Positions 19,035 through 28,504 of a DNA stretch of 64,000 nt are shown piece after piece. A program made the translations under genes and the position numbers. The DNA is taken from positions 124,001-188,000 of the forward strand of contig NZ_SJSO01000003.1 of NCBI RefSeq assembly GCF_004331735.1, given 5' to 3'. Each line of letters starts with the position of its first letter. Position 1 is the first letter of the stretch. The notes beneath the pieces are model-generated. The model was not told where the DNA came from. It did not search any database and saw nothing but the letters and a program-made list of their open reading frames with translations. This stretch comes from Pedobacter psychrodurus (lineage in GTDB: Bacteria; Bacteroidota; Bacteroidia; Sphingobacteriales; Sphingobacteriaceae).

Positions 19035-19448
19035 CTATTTAGTCATTCCCATCTGATCGACTTGTTGTAATTCGCCTTTTGCAAGCGTAAAGGTTAGTTC
19101 TTTCCAACCGGTGCCTTTAAGCCCTTTTAATATTATTCCATCCTCTGTTTTGGCTATTGTAAACAGAAAGTCTGCTAATTTTGGATCATAGCCTGTAGAT
19201 TTATCAATCTCTGTCATGCCGTATTCATCCACAGCCTGAAGTCGGTAATTGTTTATTGTAAATCTTAATTTGGTCCAAGCACTTCCTTTTAAACCATTAA
19301 TTTCTAAGCCATCATCGGTATTTTTGATAGTCATCTTAAATTCTTGTAACTTAGATGAACCCTGGTTGAATGATGATGTTGCTAACAAAAGCATTAAAGC
19401 TATTGAGGATTGCACAACTATGCTGATTGATCTGGATCTGGTTTTCAT
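19035..19448 (-). CDS. Exported two-repeat protein of unknown function
   Basis: 137 residues with an N-terminal signal (hydrophobic IALMLLLATSSF). The mature part is two tandem copies of a unit of about 45 residues: MTIKNTDDGLEINGLKGSAW...YGMTE and FTIAKTEDGIILKGLKGTGW...MGMTK. Shared features are a D/E-DG turn, GLKG, a Trp, and a closing (Y/M)GMT. The duplicated beta-hairpin pattern could form a small sandwich. No family was recognised. It lies between decayed genes, yet its own frame and repeats are intact. Confidence 0.7.
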   Translation of the reverse strand: MKTRSRSISIVVQSSIALMLLLATSSFNQGSSKLQEFKMTIKNTDDGLEINGLKGSAWTKLRFTINNYRLQAVDEYGMTEIDKSTGYDPKLADFLFTIAKTEDGIILKGLKGTGWKELTFTLAKGELQQVDQMGMTK

Positions 19449-19511
19449 TTGGACTATATTTAGTTAGTTGAATATACAGAAAGTTAATTAAACAAGCAAC
19501 CTACGATTAAA

Positions 19512-19760
19512 ATGCTCACCTTCTGCGAACTGACGAAATGTATCAGAATCAGTAGTTGCAGTGCAACAAGATTCGATTCCGGAGATATGATAACTGATTT
19601 AAATCAACAGTATTACAACCTAATTTATGTTGGAACCACTCAAAAAATATACCAGGCTAAACCGGTTGAGGTATGTAGGGAGGTAGGTTTTGAAAATCTA
19701 TCACATTTCTCTGTTGCATTCCAGAAGCAGTTTGATTATGCACCAAAAGAAATTTTATAA
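19512..19760 (+). pseudogene. AraC-type regulator remnant (C-terminal HTH)
   Basis: The final ~45 residues are a recognisable second helix-turn-helix of AraC/XylS regulators: VEVCREVGFENLSHFSVAFQ followed by KQFDYAPKEIL. The preceding part carries no sensor domain and little AraC similarity. The first HTH helix is missing or scrambled, so this is probably a 3' scrap of a regulator rather than a working gene. Confidence 0.6.
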
Positions 19761-19854
19761 AACTCCTCAAAATGCCAAAAAGAAGTTTTTGGAGCAGTTT
19801 TTAAGTGATGCATAAATCAGATATTCCCTATTTGTAAATATAAATAACCCAAAG

Positions 19855-20170
19855 TCAATGTCTTAATTGATTGTTGGTTTGATGGTCAGAAACAAATCTG
19901 CAGGTATTCGTAATTGGGAAACCCGGATTCACCCTCTTCTGGAAAGGTATAAAATTAAAATCTTTATAGTAGAAATTCTGGGTTGTTATGTTCTGTTTCT
20001 GCAGATCTGCATCTGGACCTGCAAGGTTTGCTGACCCTGCTTGCTGTTAGGATTACCATAGAAACTGGAGTACTGCCTGAATCTCCGGATTTTCAAAATA
20101 CTTTTGCTGACTGGAGTTTAATCCAATATAACTGTAATATCAGCACTATAAGTTTAGCATGGCTTTTATA
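19855..20170 (-). pseudogene. Decayed minus-strand gene, unknown family
   Basis: One minus-strand frame runs from about 20170 to a TGA at 19855-19857 with coding-like text: LNSSQQKYFENPEIQAVLQF, two stops (TAA, TAA) near 20050, then SANLAGPDADLQKQNITTQN and DFNFIPFQKRVNPGFPITN. Continuity of one frame across two stops points to a gene killed by point mutations. Its upstream side overlaps the end of the LytTR gene, so the 5' part is lost. The family is not recognised. Confidence 0.4.
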
Positions 20171-20898
20171 TAGGTTTTTCTTTGTCTTGAAATAGGGATT
20201 TTCTGATCTGTGTGGCTCAAAATTAGGTATCCAGAATCCTCGTAAAGTATGCTGGTTACATAGGCCCTGTTCACGAGATGGGATTGATGGCAACGGATAA
20301 ATCCATAGGGGCTCAGCATTTCCTCATATTCATACAGTGGCTTTGATATGAGGTATTGTTTGCCGTCAGAAAGAAAAAAGGTCGTATAATTATTTGAGGA
20401 AACACATCTCATAATATCTTTTACGGGGACAAGATAGGTTTCTTTTAGGGTCGCCAATGCTATCTTTTCTTTTCCGCTGATTTGCTCCTTATCCAATATA
20501 TTCAGCAGGTTATTGAGCCTTACGTTCTGTTTCCTGGCCTTCACTGATCTGATGATCTTATCAACAGTTATTTTAAGTTCGGCAATATTGATCGGTTTCA
20601 ATAGGTAATCAAGTGCTGAAAACTTGACCGCCATAATGCCGTATGCGTTGTAAGCGGTTACAAAGACAACATCAAAATCAGGTCTGTTTAAGGATCTTAA
20701 AAGGTCAAAACCATTTTTGACAGGCATTTCGATGTCCAGAAATACAACATCAGGGTTAAGATTAAAAATGTGTATTTCCGCCTCATCTGCACTTTGTGCA
20801 GTAGCTACCACATCAATTTCTTTGCAGTGGCGATTAAGCAGGGCCTTTAGGTTATCGATATTGATCACCTCATCATCAACAATTAATGCACTTATCAT
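20146..20898 (-). CDS. LytTR-family response regulator
   Basis: 250 residues: a receiver domain with D8/D9, phospho-acceptor D55 in FLDIEMP and Lys in YLLKPINI, then a LytTR DNA-binding domain (FIRCHQSHLVNRAYVTSI). The start ATG follows the kinase stop directly (TAAATG), so the kinase and regulator are translationally coupled. This identifies the cognate pair. No target operator could be read with confidence. Confidence 0.9.
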   Translation of the reverse strand: MISALIVDDEVINIDNLKALLNRHCKEIDVVATAQSADEAEIHIFNLNPDVVFLDIEMPVKNGFDLLRSLNRPDFDVVFVTAYNAYGIMAVKFSALDYLLKPINIAELKITVDKIIRSVKARKQNVRLNNLLNILDKEQISGKEKIALATLKETYLVPVKDIMRCVSSNNYTTFFLSDGKQYLISKPLYEYEEMLSPYGFIRCHQSHLVNRAYVTSILYEDSGYLILSHTDQKIPISRQRKTYIKAMLNL

Positions 20899-22353
20899 TT
20901 ATATATCAATCCAGTTATCAAAAGTTAAAACGGCCTGTGTACCAGGCTGCTTGTTGAATTTAAGCGTTAAATGTTGTTCATTGTTTAGCTTATTAATCGC
21001 GCGGATGCGTTCTTCTGTTATCGAAAGTCCGTACCCTGAAACAGAAATATTATCCAGCCATATCCCATTGTCTTCTATAATGACAGCAAAAGAGTTATCC
21101 TGATTTCCTTTTTTACAAGAAACAAGTAGCTTACCTTTTTCGCCGAGATTTGAAATGCCATGTTTAACTGCATTCTCTATGAGTGGCTGTATGATTAGGG
21201 TCGGTATTTCAATTTCAGAGGTATTGATCTCAGCATCAATTTCGATATCCCATATAAAATTAAAACGCAAAGCTTCCAGTCGGATATATATCCGCATCAT
21301 TTCCAGTTCCTGATCTAAGCGATTATAAACATTTTGGCTTTTTGCCAAAGTTTCTCTCAATAATAAGCTAAATTCTTGGAGATAATGATTGGCGTCATCT
21401 ATACGGTAGGTGTTGATCAGTCCCTGTATAGAGCTCAATGCGTTGAAAGTAAAGTGTGGATTGAGCAATGACTGTAGCCTGATTGCAGCTTCTTCCATTT
21501 TTTGCTGCTTCTTTTCTGATCTAATCACCTTGTTCTTCAGACCTCTGGCAACTAACAGGAAAGCAACTATCAGTATGAAGATTGCCAATATCACATAGGT
21601 AGATACAGACCTGTACAAATGGTGGCTAACTTTTATGGAAATTATACTGGAAAGTTCTGTTTGAACAGCATAGTTCACCCTTAGTTCATAGGCAGTGTTT
21701 GCCTCTAGTTTTAAATCATCAATGTCACCTTGAAGGATTCCGCTAACCGATTTTCTAGTGCTCAAGTTGATGAACCGGTAAGCAACATCAAGATTTTTGA
21801 AATCATTTCTGACTGGGGCATTGATGCCGGTCTTTTCTGTGGGGGACAGGCTTAATTCACCATATTGGGCGCTTTGCGAAGAGGTATGGAAAAGTATTCT
21901 TTGACCGTTTACAAATTTATAGAAATTGATTTTAGGGATGAGTTTCGGCCTTTTAATGACGTACCTGTAGACCTGTCGACCGCTTTTCTCCTCCAGGATA
22001 TCAATAAAGAATTCTGAACCCGGTAATAGGTATAAGGAGACATCCGGATTTAATATGTTTTCTGCCTGCGTTTTTTGTTGCGTGTTTATCAACCCGCCGG
22101 AGCTAGAATTCTTAAAATTGGTTTTATAAACCAGGCCAGTGAAGTCATCAGGCCGTTTTATTCTTATGAATCCTCCAGAGGTGTAAACATAGCTAATCCC
22201 ACCCTTCACATATTCATTGATCTGGCCGCTAGCTGTAACTGCTGTTTCAAAATGAAGATATTGTTTTTCCCTTGTTGATGAATCCTGCCCAAAAACAACT
22301 TGAATGCAGCTGAAAAACAGAAAGATTGGCCAGGAATATTTTTTGTGATTCAT
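20899..22353 (-). CDS. LytS-type sensor histidine kinase
   Basis: I choose the ATG at 22351-22353, giving 484 residues with a signal peptide (YSWPIFLFFSCIQVVFG). A periplasmic domain of about 240 beta-rich residues follows, then one membrane segment (YVILAIFILIVAFLLVARGL), then a His_kinase domain with LLNPHFTFNALSS and an ATPase with ENAVKHG and EDNGIW. An upstream in-frame start at 22401 would place charged residues before the signal and is less likely. It is coupled to the LytTR regulator and lies 64 bases after the TlpA-like gene on the same strand. Confidence 0.85.
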   Translation of the reverse strand: MNHKKYSWPIFLFFSCIQVVFGQDSSTREKQYLHFETAVTASGQINEYVKGGISYVYTSGGFIRIKRPDDFTGLVYKTNFKNSSSGGLINTQQKTQAENILNPDVSLYLLPGSEFFIDILEEKSGRQVYRYVIKRPKLIPKINFYKFVNGQRILFHTSSQSAQYGELSLSPTEKTGINAPVRNDFKNLDVAYRFINLSTRKSVSGILQGDIDDLKLEANTAYELRVNYAVQTELSSIISIKVSHHLYRSVSTYVILAIFILIVAFLLVARGLKNKVIRSEKKQQKMEEAAIRLQSLLNPHFTFNALSSIQGLINTYRIDDANHYLQEFSLLLRETLAKSQNVYNRLDQELEMMRIYIRLEALRFNFIWDIEIDAEINTSEIEIPTLIIQPLIENAVKHGISNLGEKGKLLVSCKKGNQDNSFAVIIEDNGIWLDNISVSGYGLSITEERIRAINKLNNEQHLTLKFNKQPGTQAVLTFDNWIDI

Positions 22354-22417
22354 CGGCTTTGCCAGTATTTCTTCTTCGTCTGTAATCTGCAAATATAACA
22401 TTTATTAATTTTCTCTT

Positions 22418-23689
22418 TTATTGTTTCTTGGCGATATAGATCATGGTCTCCAGTTCATTCATTAACTCGGTATCGCTTTCAAAGCCACCTGCCTTGAACC
22501 GTATTTTTCCTTTGGGATCGATAACCACTTTGAGTGGGATTGCGGTGACCTTATAAGCGGTGGAAACCGGGAACTGTATTGGCTGCTCACTTGAAGGGCT
22601 GTCTACTAAAGTATCTTTTGGAAAACCACTTTTTTCAATATAGGATTTTATTCTGGAAACCGCATCTTTACCCTGCTCCTGGGTGGCCACGAAAAGAAAA
22701 ACTACTTCTGGATGAAGGCTGCTTATCTTTTTCATTGCAGGCATTGATGCAATACAAGGTGCACACCATGTGGCCCAGAAATCCAACACTACAACTTTTC
22801 CTATCATTCTGCTCAGGGATACTTTTTTTCCTTCCAAATTTAACAGAGTGAAGTCAGGGGCACTGGTATCGGTATGCATTTTTTTCAAAAGCTCCGTTTT
22901 GTAGCTAGGCGATATGTTTTTCTCGATAGAATCCAAAAAAACCGATGCTTTTTTATTTCCCATCTTCCTCACGGTCAGGGTTCTCAACAGTGCTTTCATC
23001 TCAAGGCTTGATTTTCCGATACTTGCCTGTTTGAGCAGTATCTGGTAAGCTTTTTCCTGCTGTCCCTGAGATACTAAAAGCGCTGTGTATACGTCTAATG
23101 AAGATTGTAGGACGTTTTGGGGATCTTTGTTTAGCAAAGCCTTTTCCGCATACAACAGTGCCTGTTTATCTTTTTTGTTTGCGCGAAGGATTTCTGCATA
23201 GACCTGATAATAGGGATACGCTGCCATCACCATAAATCTGTTCCAGTCCTCAATAGGAAAAGTGGCAGGTCTAGCAAGTGGTTGATCTTTATAGGATTCA
23301 TAAAGATCGACTGTTTTTTTTGCCAACACCTCGGCGTAATTTAGGCGGGATCTGTCTTTCAGTAACCTTTCTGAAGCCATATTCAGGTAAGATGTCTGAT
23401 TGAATTTATTTTTTATCAGGCCGATATATTTCTCAAACTCGGTATCGTTTGATTTCCTTAGATAAGATAGCGCAACCTCGCCTTTGAGCACGTCTATATT
23501 TTCTGCATTGTCAACAGTATCAAGTTTAAGGTCTCTGATGGCAGAATAAAGTGTTGCTACATTTTTCAGTGGATTCTGTTCTTCTGTAATCAGTTTCAAC
23601 CTGTCCGAAAAGGAAGGTTTGACCTGTGCCTTTGCACCACAGGAAATACAGATGAAAATGGTCCACAATAGATTTTTAATAGTTTTCAT
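22418..23689 (-). CDS. TlpA-like thioredoxin-fold protein with long N-terminal helical domain
   Basis: From the ATG at 23687-23689 the product is 423 residues with a signal peptide (LLWTIFICISCGAKAQ). Residues up to ~270 are helical and TPR-like (YAEILRANKKDKQALLYAEK). A C-terminal TlpA/AhpC-type thioredoxin domain follows with the redox motif WCAPC in VLDFWATWCAPCIASMPA and a cis-Pro region (AIPLKVVIDPKGKI). Such proteins reduce or shuttle disulfides in the periplasm. Its place upstream of the kinase pair suggests envelope-stress sensing, which is inference. Confidence 0.85.
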   Translation of the reverse strand: MKTIKNLLWTIFICISCGAKAQVKPSFSDRLKLITEEQNPLKNVATLYSAIRDLKLDTVDNAENIDVLKGEVALSYLRKSNDTEFEKYIGLIKNKFNQTSYLNMASERLLKDRSRLNYAEVLAKKTVDLYESYKDQPLARPATFPIEDWNRFMVMAAYPYYQVYAEILRANKKDKQALLYAEKALLNKDPQNVLQSSLDVYTALLVSQGQQEKAYQILLKQASIGKSSLEMKALLRTLTVRKMGNKKASVFLDSIEKNISPSYKTELLKKMHTDTSAPDFTLLNLEGKKVSLSRMIGKVVVLDFWATWCAPCIASMPAMKKISSLHPEVVFLFVATQEQGKDAVSRIKSYIEKSGFPKDTLVDSPSSEQPIQFPVSTAYKVTAIPLKVVIDPKGKIRFKAGGFESDTELMNELETMIYIAKKQ

Positions 23690-24208
23690 GACTCTTTTTT
23701 TAAGGATGAGTAAAGCAGCGAATGATTGCGCTTTCAATTGTTATCGGGGTCAAAATTATGTAATAGCAAACGCAGTAAAAGTCCTACTGTGAATACTGGC
23801 TATATAGATGTGAATCCGGTTAAAGATAATGTCAGGTAAGTTGTCAAAAGATGAATATAGATGAGTCGCTAATATGGTGTCGAAAGAAGGAAAGGACATT
23901 CAAAATATGAATTGGTCAAAATAACCCTGAGTATAATCTGTTTATGATCTTGTAGTATCCAGGCTGCAGTTGGCATGAGATTAGAACAGGCTTTTGCAGG
24001 GAAGGTGCGAGACTATACCCACTTTGAAAACGGAACGAGCGGCCATTTTTCCTGAAATACCCACCTGAATGACTGTGTTCAAAAAACGAAATATGGAAGG
24101 AATTTCAGTTTGTTATTAATAGTTTTTGTTTTATGGTCGATTTTATTCAGCTTTGGGTTATTAGGTCGTAAAATGGGGCCAATAGTCTTTCTTTTTAAAT
24201 CACTTATT
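23690..24208. other. Intergenic region, no gene seen
   Basis: Divergent promoter region between the TlpA-like gene and the AsnC-type regulator. No gene or clear repeat was seen; a frame at 24110 only extends the regulator with a hydrophobic, non-family leader. Confidence 0.5.
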
Positions 24209-24673
24209 ATGTCTATAATTTTAGATAAAACCGACATCCAAATACTGCAGATCCTTCAAATAGATGCCGCATTAAGTATTGAAGTTATAAGTAATAGGGT
24301 CAATAAGTCTGCCGCGACTGTTCATGCGCGTATAAAAAGATTAAAAGAAAGTGGACATATCAAACGGATGGTCGCTATTCTTGATAGCCGACTTATAGAA
24401 AGGAATTATATCGCTTTTTCTCAGGTTTACCTCAAGTCACACACTAAGGAGTGCTTGAACGAATTTAAGGATGAGGTTGTTAAATTTGATGAAGTGATGG
24501 AATGTTTTCAGATGACAGGTGCTTTTGATTTTATCCTTCGGATTTCCACACAGAACATGGATCACTATAATATGTTTTACAATGAGAAATTGGCGACCTT
24601 ATCGAATATAAGTACGATCCAGACTTCATTTGTGATGTGTGAAGTTAAAAGTGATACTGCTTATCCTCTTTAA
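24209..24673 (+). CDS. Lrp/AsnC-family transcriptional regulator
   Basis: With the ATG at 24209 the product is 154 residues, the usual family length. The N-terminal HTH reads KTDIQILQILQIDAALSIEV...SAATVHARIKRLKESG; the C-terminal RAM/ligand domain has VYLKSHTKECLNEF and GAFDFILRI. The family senses amino acids and binds DNA as octamers. An upstream frame adds a hydrophobic stretch foreign to the family, so the inner start is preferred. A related copy lies at 33122-33589, next to serC. Confidence 0.9.
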   Translation: MSIILDKTDIQILQILQIDAALSIEVISNRVNKSAATVHARIKRLKESGHIKRMVAILDSRLIERNYIAFSQVYLKSHTKECLNEFKDEVVKFDEVMECFQMTGAFDFILRISTQNMDHYNMFYNEKLATLSNISTIQTSFVMCEVKSDTAYPL

Positions 24674-25108
24674 CTGCAGCGTAATAAGGAGCCTAAACTT
24701 TAAGTAAAGGAAGGATCAAAAGTCTTAGAAATAAAATGTATAATCTACACATCATAATATAACTTTCTTACTCAATATGAACAATTGAGCTTTTTCAGAC
24801 GTGTACTTTTTACAATAAACCCCATGTTTCACAGCTCAAAAGAAATTAAATTTCGTGATTCCCTTAATCGGAATCTTGGTACAGAATATCAGAAAAGTCA
24901 ATATGACCAGAAACAGTAAATTTCACTTTTTTTACTGCTCTGGATGTAAAATACGCTCAAAGCATTGAACTTTATAGCCATATAAATAACCAAATATCAC
25001 TTTTTCAATGCAGAAAAAATACAATTTAGGTGTAGATCCATATACCTGGATTAAATGCAATTGGACAGAGAAACAGGGAATCAATCAACAATATTTCAAG
25101 TGTCGGAT
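24674..25108. other. Intergenic region, no strong gene
   Basis: A 31-codon frame from 24824 (MFHSSKEIKFRDSLNRN) has some coding look but no support. Otherwise AT-rich upstream region of the sigma gene. Confidence 0.35.
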
Positions 25109-25972
25109 ATGCGTGAGTTAAGGATTACCAATCAGATTACTTCCAGGAACCAGGATTCCCTGAACCGTTATCTTAACGAAATTGCCAAGTTCCCATTACT
25201 TGATATACAGGAAGAGATTAGGCTGGCCAAAATGGTAAAGGAAGGAGACAAGGAAGCAGAGCGAAAATTGATCAAAGCAAACCTGAGGTTTGTAGTTTCT
25301 TGTGCCAAAAAATATCAATGTTTGGGAGCATCACTAGCGGATCTTGTAAATGATGGGAACATGGGGCTGATGAGGGCCGCAAGTCTGTATGATGAATCTA
25401 AAGGGTTTAAGTTTATCTCTTACGCTGTGTGGTGGATCAGGCATAGTATGTTAACTGCGGTCAACGAACATATGCGTTCTATTAGAATTCCAATGAATCA
25501 GGTACATAACCTGAAAACCATTAAGGACGCCAGGGATAGGCTGGAAGCAAAGATTGAACGAACAGTAAGCCTTTCTGAAATCGCCGAAGAAACCGGGCTA
25601 CAAGAGGATTTAATAATGGAAATCGAAAAATTGGCCTATGGTACAAAGCTATTAGATGACTTGCTCCTGGGAAAGAGTGATGCCGCGCACTCACTGATAG
25701 ATTCAATTCCTTCAGTAGAGATCGATCCCACAGTGAGCTGGTATACTGAAGAATCGCTTGGGATTGAGCTTAAGCGAGTATTGAAAAAATTGACAGACCG
25801 GGAACAGTTTATTATTACACATTTTTATGGCCTGTTTGGGATTACAGAGATCGGGCTGAGTGAAATTGGATCACGCTTAAATATTACTGCTGAAAGGGTG
25901 CGGCAATTGTTACAGATAGCAATCGTTACACTGAAGCAAAATGGCGTCGAATCGCTCAGGGAATATGTTTAA
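25109..25972 (+). CDS. RpoD-like sigma-70 factor (short Bacteroidota form, probable paralogue)
   Basis: I choose the ATG at 25109 (MRELRITNQITSRNQ), which matches the usual start of Bacteroidota RpoD and gives 287 residues; a frame upstream adds 18 unrelated residues. Region 1.2 is DSLNRYLNEIAKFPLLD, region 2 ANLRFVVSCAKKYQ and YAVWWIRHSML, region 3 SEIAEETGL, region 4 LTDREQFIITHFYGL and LNITAERVRQLL. Changes from a usual RpoD (AKKYQCLGASLAD where KQYQNQGLSLPD is expected, and a divergent region 4) suggest an alternative, non-housekeeping copy. Confidence 0.85.
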   Translation: MRELRITNQITSRNQDSLNRYLNEIAKFPLLDIQEEIRLAKMVKEGDKEAERKLIKANLRFVVSCAKKYQCLGASLADLVNDGNMGLMRAASLYDESKGFKFISYAVWWIRHSMLTAVNEHMRSIRIPMNQVHNLKTIKDARDRLEAKIERTVSLSEIAEETGLQEDLIMEIEKLAYGTKLLDDLLLGKSDAAHSLIDSIPSVEIDPTVSWYTEESLGIELKRVLKKLTDREQFIITHFYGLFGITEIGLSEIGSRLNITAERVRQLLQIAIVTLKQNGVESLREYV

Positions 25973-26358
25973 ATGCATAACTCTTATCTGTAATATGCCT
26001 TGTTAATTTTTTAAAACTAATTTCTTTTGTCATCCGTTTCATAAACTATATCATAAAATACGATAAACATTTTCGTTCAGCTATGACCTTGGAATGAATA
26101 TTTCATTTGCAATACTTTATTGCTTTGCTTTTGCTTAAGCCTGTATCTTAGCATTGGGTTGATAAAACTTAACCAACACGAATTCCGAAAAACAATACCT
26201 TGATACGCTGACTAGAGAAGGCAAATGGAATTGCCTGCCCAAGATATTAATGATTGCTTTTTTAATAATAGTGGGCACGCCATCCGGCAATGCCCACTAT
26301 TAGTTTAAAAAAAAATCGCAAAAATTGAACCAACAGGAGTTCTACGACCTGTTTTTCT
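25973..26358. repeat. Long inverted repeat between the sigma factor and dsbD
   Basis: Arms TAATAGTGGGCA (26266-26277) and TGCCCACTATTA (26291-26302) are perfect over 12 bp with a 13-base loop. The outer flanks continue as T-run against A-run, making a longer imperfect stem. It sits between convergent genes and probably terminates both, though neither strand has a good T-tract after the stem. The rest of the region holds no gene. Confidence 0.55.
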
Positions 26359-28014
26359 TCATTGAGATGCTAAGGCTGTTACCCCACTCACCAGAAATTT
26401 TTTATAATCGGCTATTTCATAATCTGCACCCTGTGGCTGTGCCAATAATGTTTCTGTTTTAGGATCGAGCAGTACATAAAACGGCTGCGAATTGGATTGA
26501 AATTTCCTGGCCTGGAGATCGCTCCATTTCTTACCAATGGTATTCAGTTTTCTTCCTTCGGGTGTAATAACAACATCTTCAGAAGCCAGTTCCGATTTAT
26601 CATCTACATACAGTTGAATGAGCACATAATCCGTGCTGAGCATCTTATAAACATCCTGATCAGGCCAAACATTGGCTTCCATTTTTCTGCAGTTTACACA
26701 GGCGTGGCCAGTAAAATCGATCATTACAGGCTTATTCAGCTTTTTAGCTGCGGCTAAACCTTCATTGTAATCGAAATAGGCATTTAGTTTTAGCGGCGCA
26801 TGAAATTTATCTGCATATTTATGTGGACCATCATTCGTAGCCGTTTGTTTTCCGGCTAAAAGCCCAGTAGTATAAAGATCGAAATCCTGGGTTTCCTGTG
26901 ACGGAAGAAAGGCCGATACACTGCGTAAAGGTGCTCCCCACATACCCGTAATAAGATAAATAGTAAAAGCCAACACTATGGTAGCAAGGAAAAGTCTCGG
27001 TACAGAGATAGAGGCTAGTGGACTATCATGAGCGAATTTAAGTTTCCCTAAAAGATAAATCCCCATCATGCCGAAAATTACGATCCAAAGGCTCAAAAAT
27101 ATTTCCCGATCAAACCACTCCCAGTGATAGGCTAGATCTACATTGCTCAAGAACTTTAGTGCAAAGGCCAGCTCGAGAAATCCCAGCACCACCTTTACAC
27201 TGTTTAACCAACCTCCGGATTTGGGAAGTTTGTTCATTGCAGAAGGAAATAACGCGAACAGCGCAAATGGAATGGCTAATGCTAAAGAGAAGCCAAACAT
27301 TCCTATTGCAGGGCCCAATAAAGCACCGGTTGTTGCAGCTTGTACCAATAAAGTGCCGATAATTGGTCCGGTACAGGAGAAGGAAACCAAGGCCAAAGTT
27401 CCAGCCATGAAAAATAAACCTGCAATGCCACCTTTATCCGAATTGGCATCCATTTTATTTACCCACGAAGCGGGGAGGGTAATTTCAAAAGCCCCTAAAA
27501 ATGATGCGGCAAAAACAACCAATAACAAAAAGAAAAAGAAATTAAAAATGCCGTTTGTGGATAAACTGTTCAAGGCATCGGCACCAAAAATTACGGTTAC
27601 CAGAAGGCCGATTACCACATAAATGAGGATGATAAAAAAGCCATAAATTGCTGCACGCCGAAAAGCTTTTCCTTTTTCTGATCCTTTAGTAAAGAAACTT
27701 ACCGTTAAGGGCAGCATCGGGAAGATGCAGGGCATTAACAAAGCAGCCATACCGCCAACAAAACCGGCAATAAAAATTCCCCATAAGGTTTTATGCTCTT
27801 CTTTTGGCTGTTCAATTGTTTTTTGATCGAATGCAGATACAGCTGTGTTTATTTTAGCAATTGTGTCGACAGTTTTAATTGTGCTATCGATTGTTTCTGG
27901 CTTAATTTCTGTAAAAGTGAGGTCGTCGGTACCGGTGCTATCCTGTGCATATCCATTTAAGGATATGGCACAAAATAATAGCAATCCGAGACAGATTTTC
28001 TTTAAGGATATCAT
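26359..28014 (-). CDS. dsbD: Thiol:disulfide interchange protein DsbD-like
   Basis: 551 residues: a signal peptide, a linker, then a membrane domain of about eight helices with the DsbD/CcdA cysteines in MPCIFPMLP and FSCTGPIIG. A C-terminal thioredoxin domain has CVNCRKME as redox site and a cis-Pro region (QPFYVLLDPK). It carries electrons from cytosolic thioredoxin across the inner membrane to periplasmic proteins. The N-terminal alpha domain of classical DsbD is absent and is supplied by the next gene (28029-28478), 14 bases upstream. Confidence 0.9.
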   Translation of the reverse strand: MISLKKICLGLLLFCAISLNGYAQDSTGTDDLTFTEIKPETIDSTIKTVDTIAKINTAVSAFDQKTIEQPKEEHKTLWGIFIAGFVGGMAALLMPCIFPMLPLTVSFFTKGSEKGKAFRRAAIYGFFIILIYVVIGLLVTVIFGADALNSLSTNGIFNFFFFLLLVVFAASFLGAFEITLPASWVNKMDANSDKGGIAGLFFMAGTLALVSFSCTGPIIGTLLVQAATTGALLGPAIGMFGFSLALAIPFALFALFPSAMNKLPKSGGWLNSVKVVLGFLELAFALKFLSNVDLAYHWEWFDREIFLSLWIVIFGMMGIYLLGKLKFAHDSPLASISVPRLFLATIVLAFTIYLITGMWGAPLRSVSAFLPSQETQDFDLYTTGLLAGKQTATNDGPHKYADKFHAPLKLNAYFDYNEGLAAAKKLNKPVMIDFTGHACVNCRKMEANVWPDQDVYKMLSTDYVLIQLYVDDKSELASEDVVITPEGRKLNTIGKKWSDLQARKFQSNSQPFYVLLDPKTETLLAQPQGADYEIADYKKFLVSGVTALASQ

Positions 28015-28028
28015 ATGTAGCGTTATAC

Positions 28029-28478
28029 TTAGTTTACAGGGATACTAAAATCTACTTCTTCTGGTGGCAAACATTGCTTATCATCGCACACCATAAATTC
28101 TATGCTGCCTTTTACGGTTGCACTTTTGCTTTTAAGTTTCACCCTTTGCTGAAACACTACCGACTTTTCAAAATAACTTACATCCATTTTAAAGGTAGAT
28201 TCATACTTCGTAATGGCTTTTGGTTCGGTTGTGGTGCCAACTAAGGTATAAGCGGCTGATGATGGGAAGGTAAAGGTTGTTTTAACCGGTCCGCCATCTT
28301 TAACAAATTGTGAATATAAATGCCAGCCCTGATCTACTGTTGCTTTAATAAATACTGTAGCGGTAGTAGGGCTTGTTTTTTTCGCTGCGTAACTCCAGGT
28401 TACCGGTTTTAAGATTTGGCTATATGCACTAAACCCGATCAGGCATACGACAGAAAGTAAAAGAATGATTGTTTTCAT
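28029..28478 (-). CDS. DsbD N-terminal-domain-like periplasmic protein
   Basis: 149 residues with a signal peptide (IILLLSVVCLIGFSAYSQ). The mature part fits the DsbC/DsbD-alpha-like domain seen as a separate protein in Bacteroidota: VDQGWHLYSQF, then KVKGSIEFMVCDDKQCLPPEEVDFSI with the paired cysteines in CDDKQC. It would accept electrons from DsbD and pass them to periplasmic targets. It lies 14 bases before dsbD on the same strand. Confidence 0.85.
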   Translation of the reverse strand: MKTIILLLSVVCLIGFSAYSQILKPVTWSYAAKKTSPTTATVFIKATVDQGWHLYSQFVKDGGPVKTTFTFPSSAAYTLVGTTTEPKAITKYESTFKMDVSYFEKSVVFQQRVKLKSKSATVKGSIEFMVCDDKQCLPPEEVDFSIPVN

Positions 28479-28504
28479 GTTGTGGTTTTATTGATTTATG
28501 TTGA

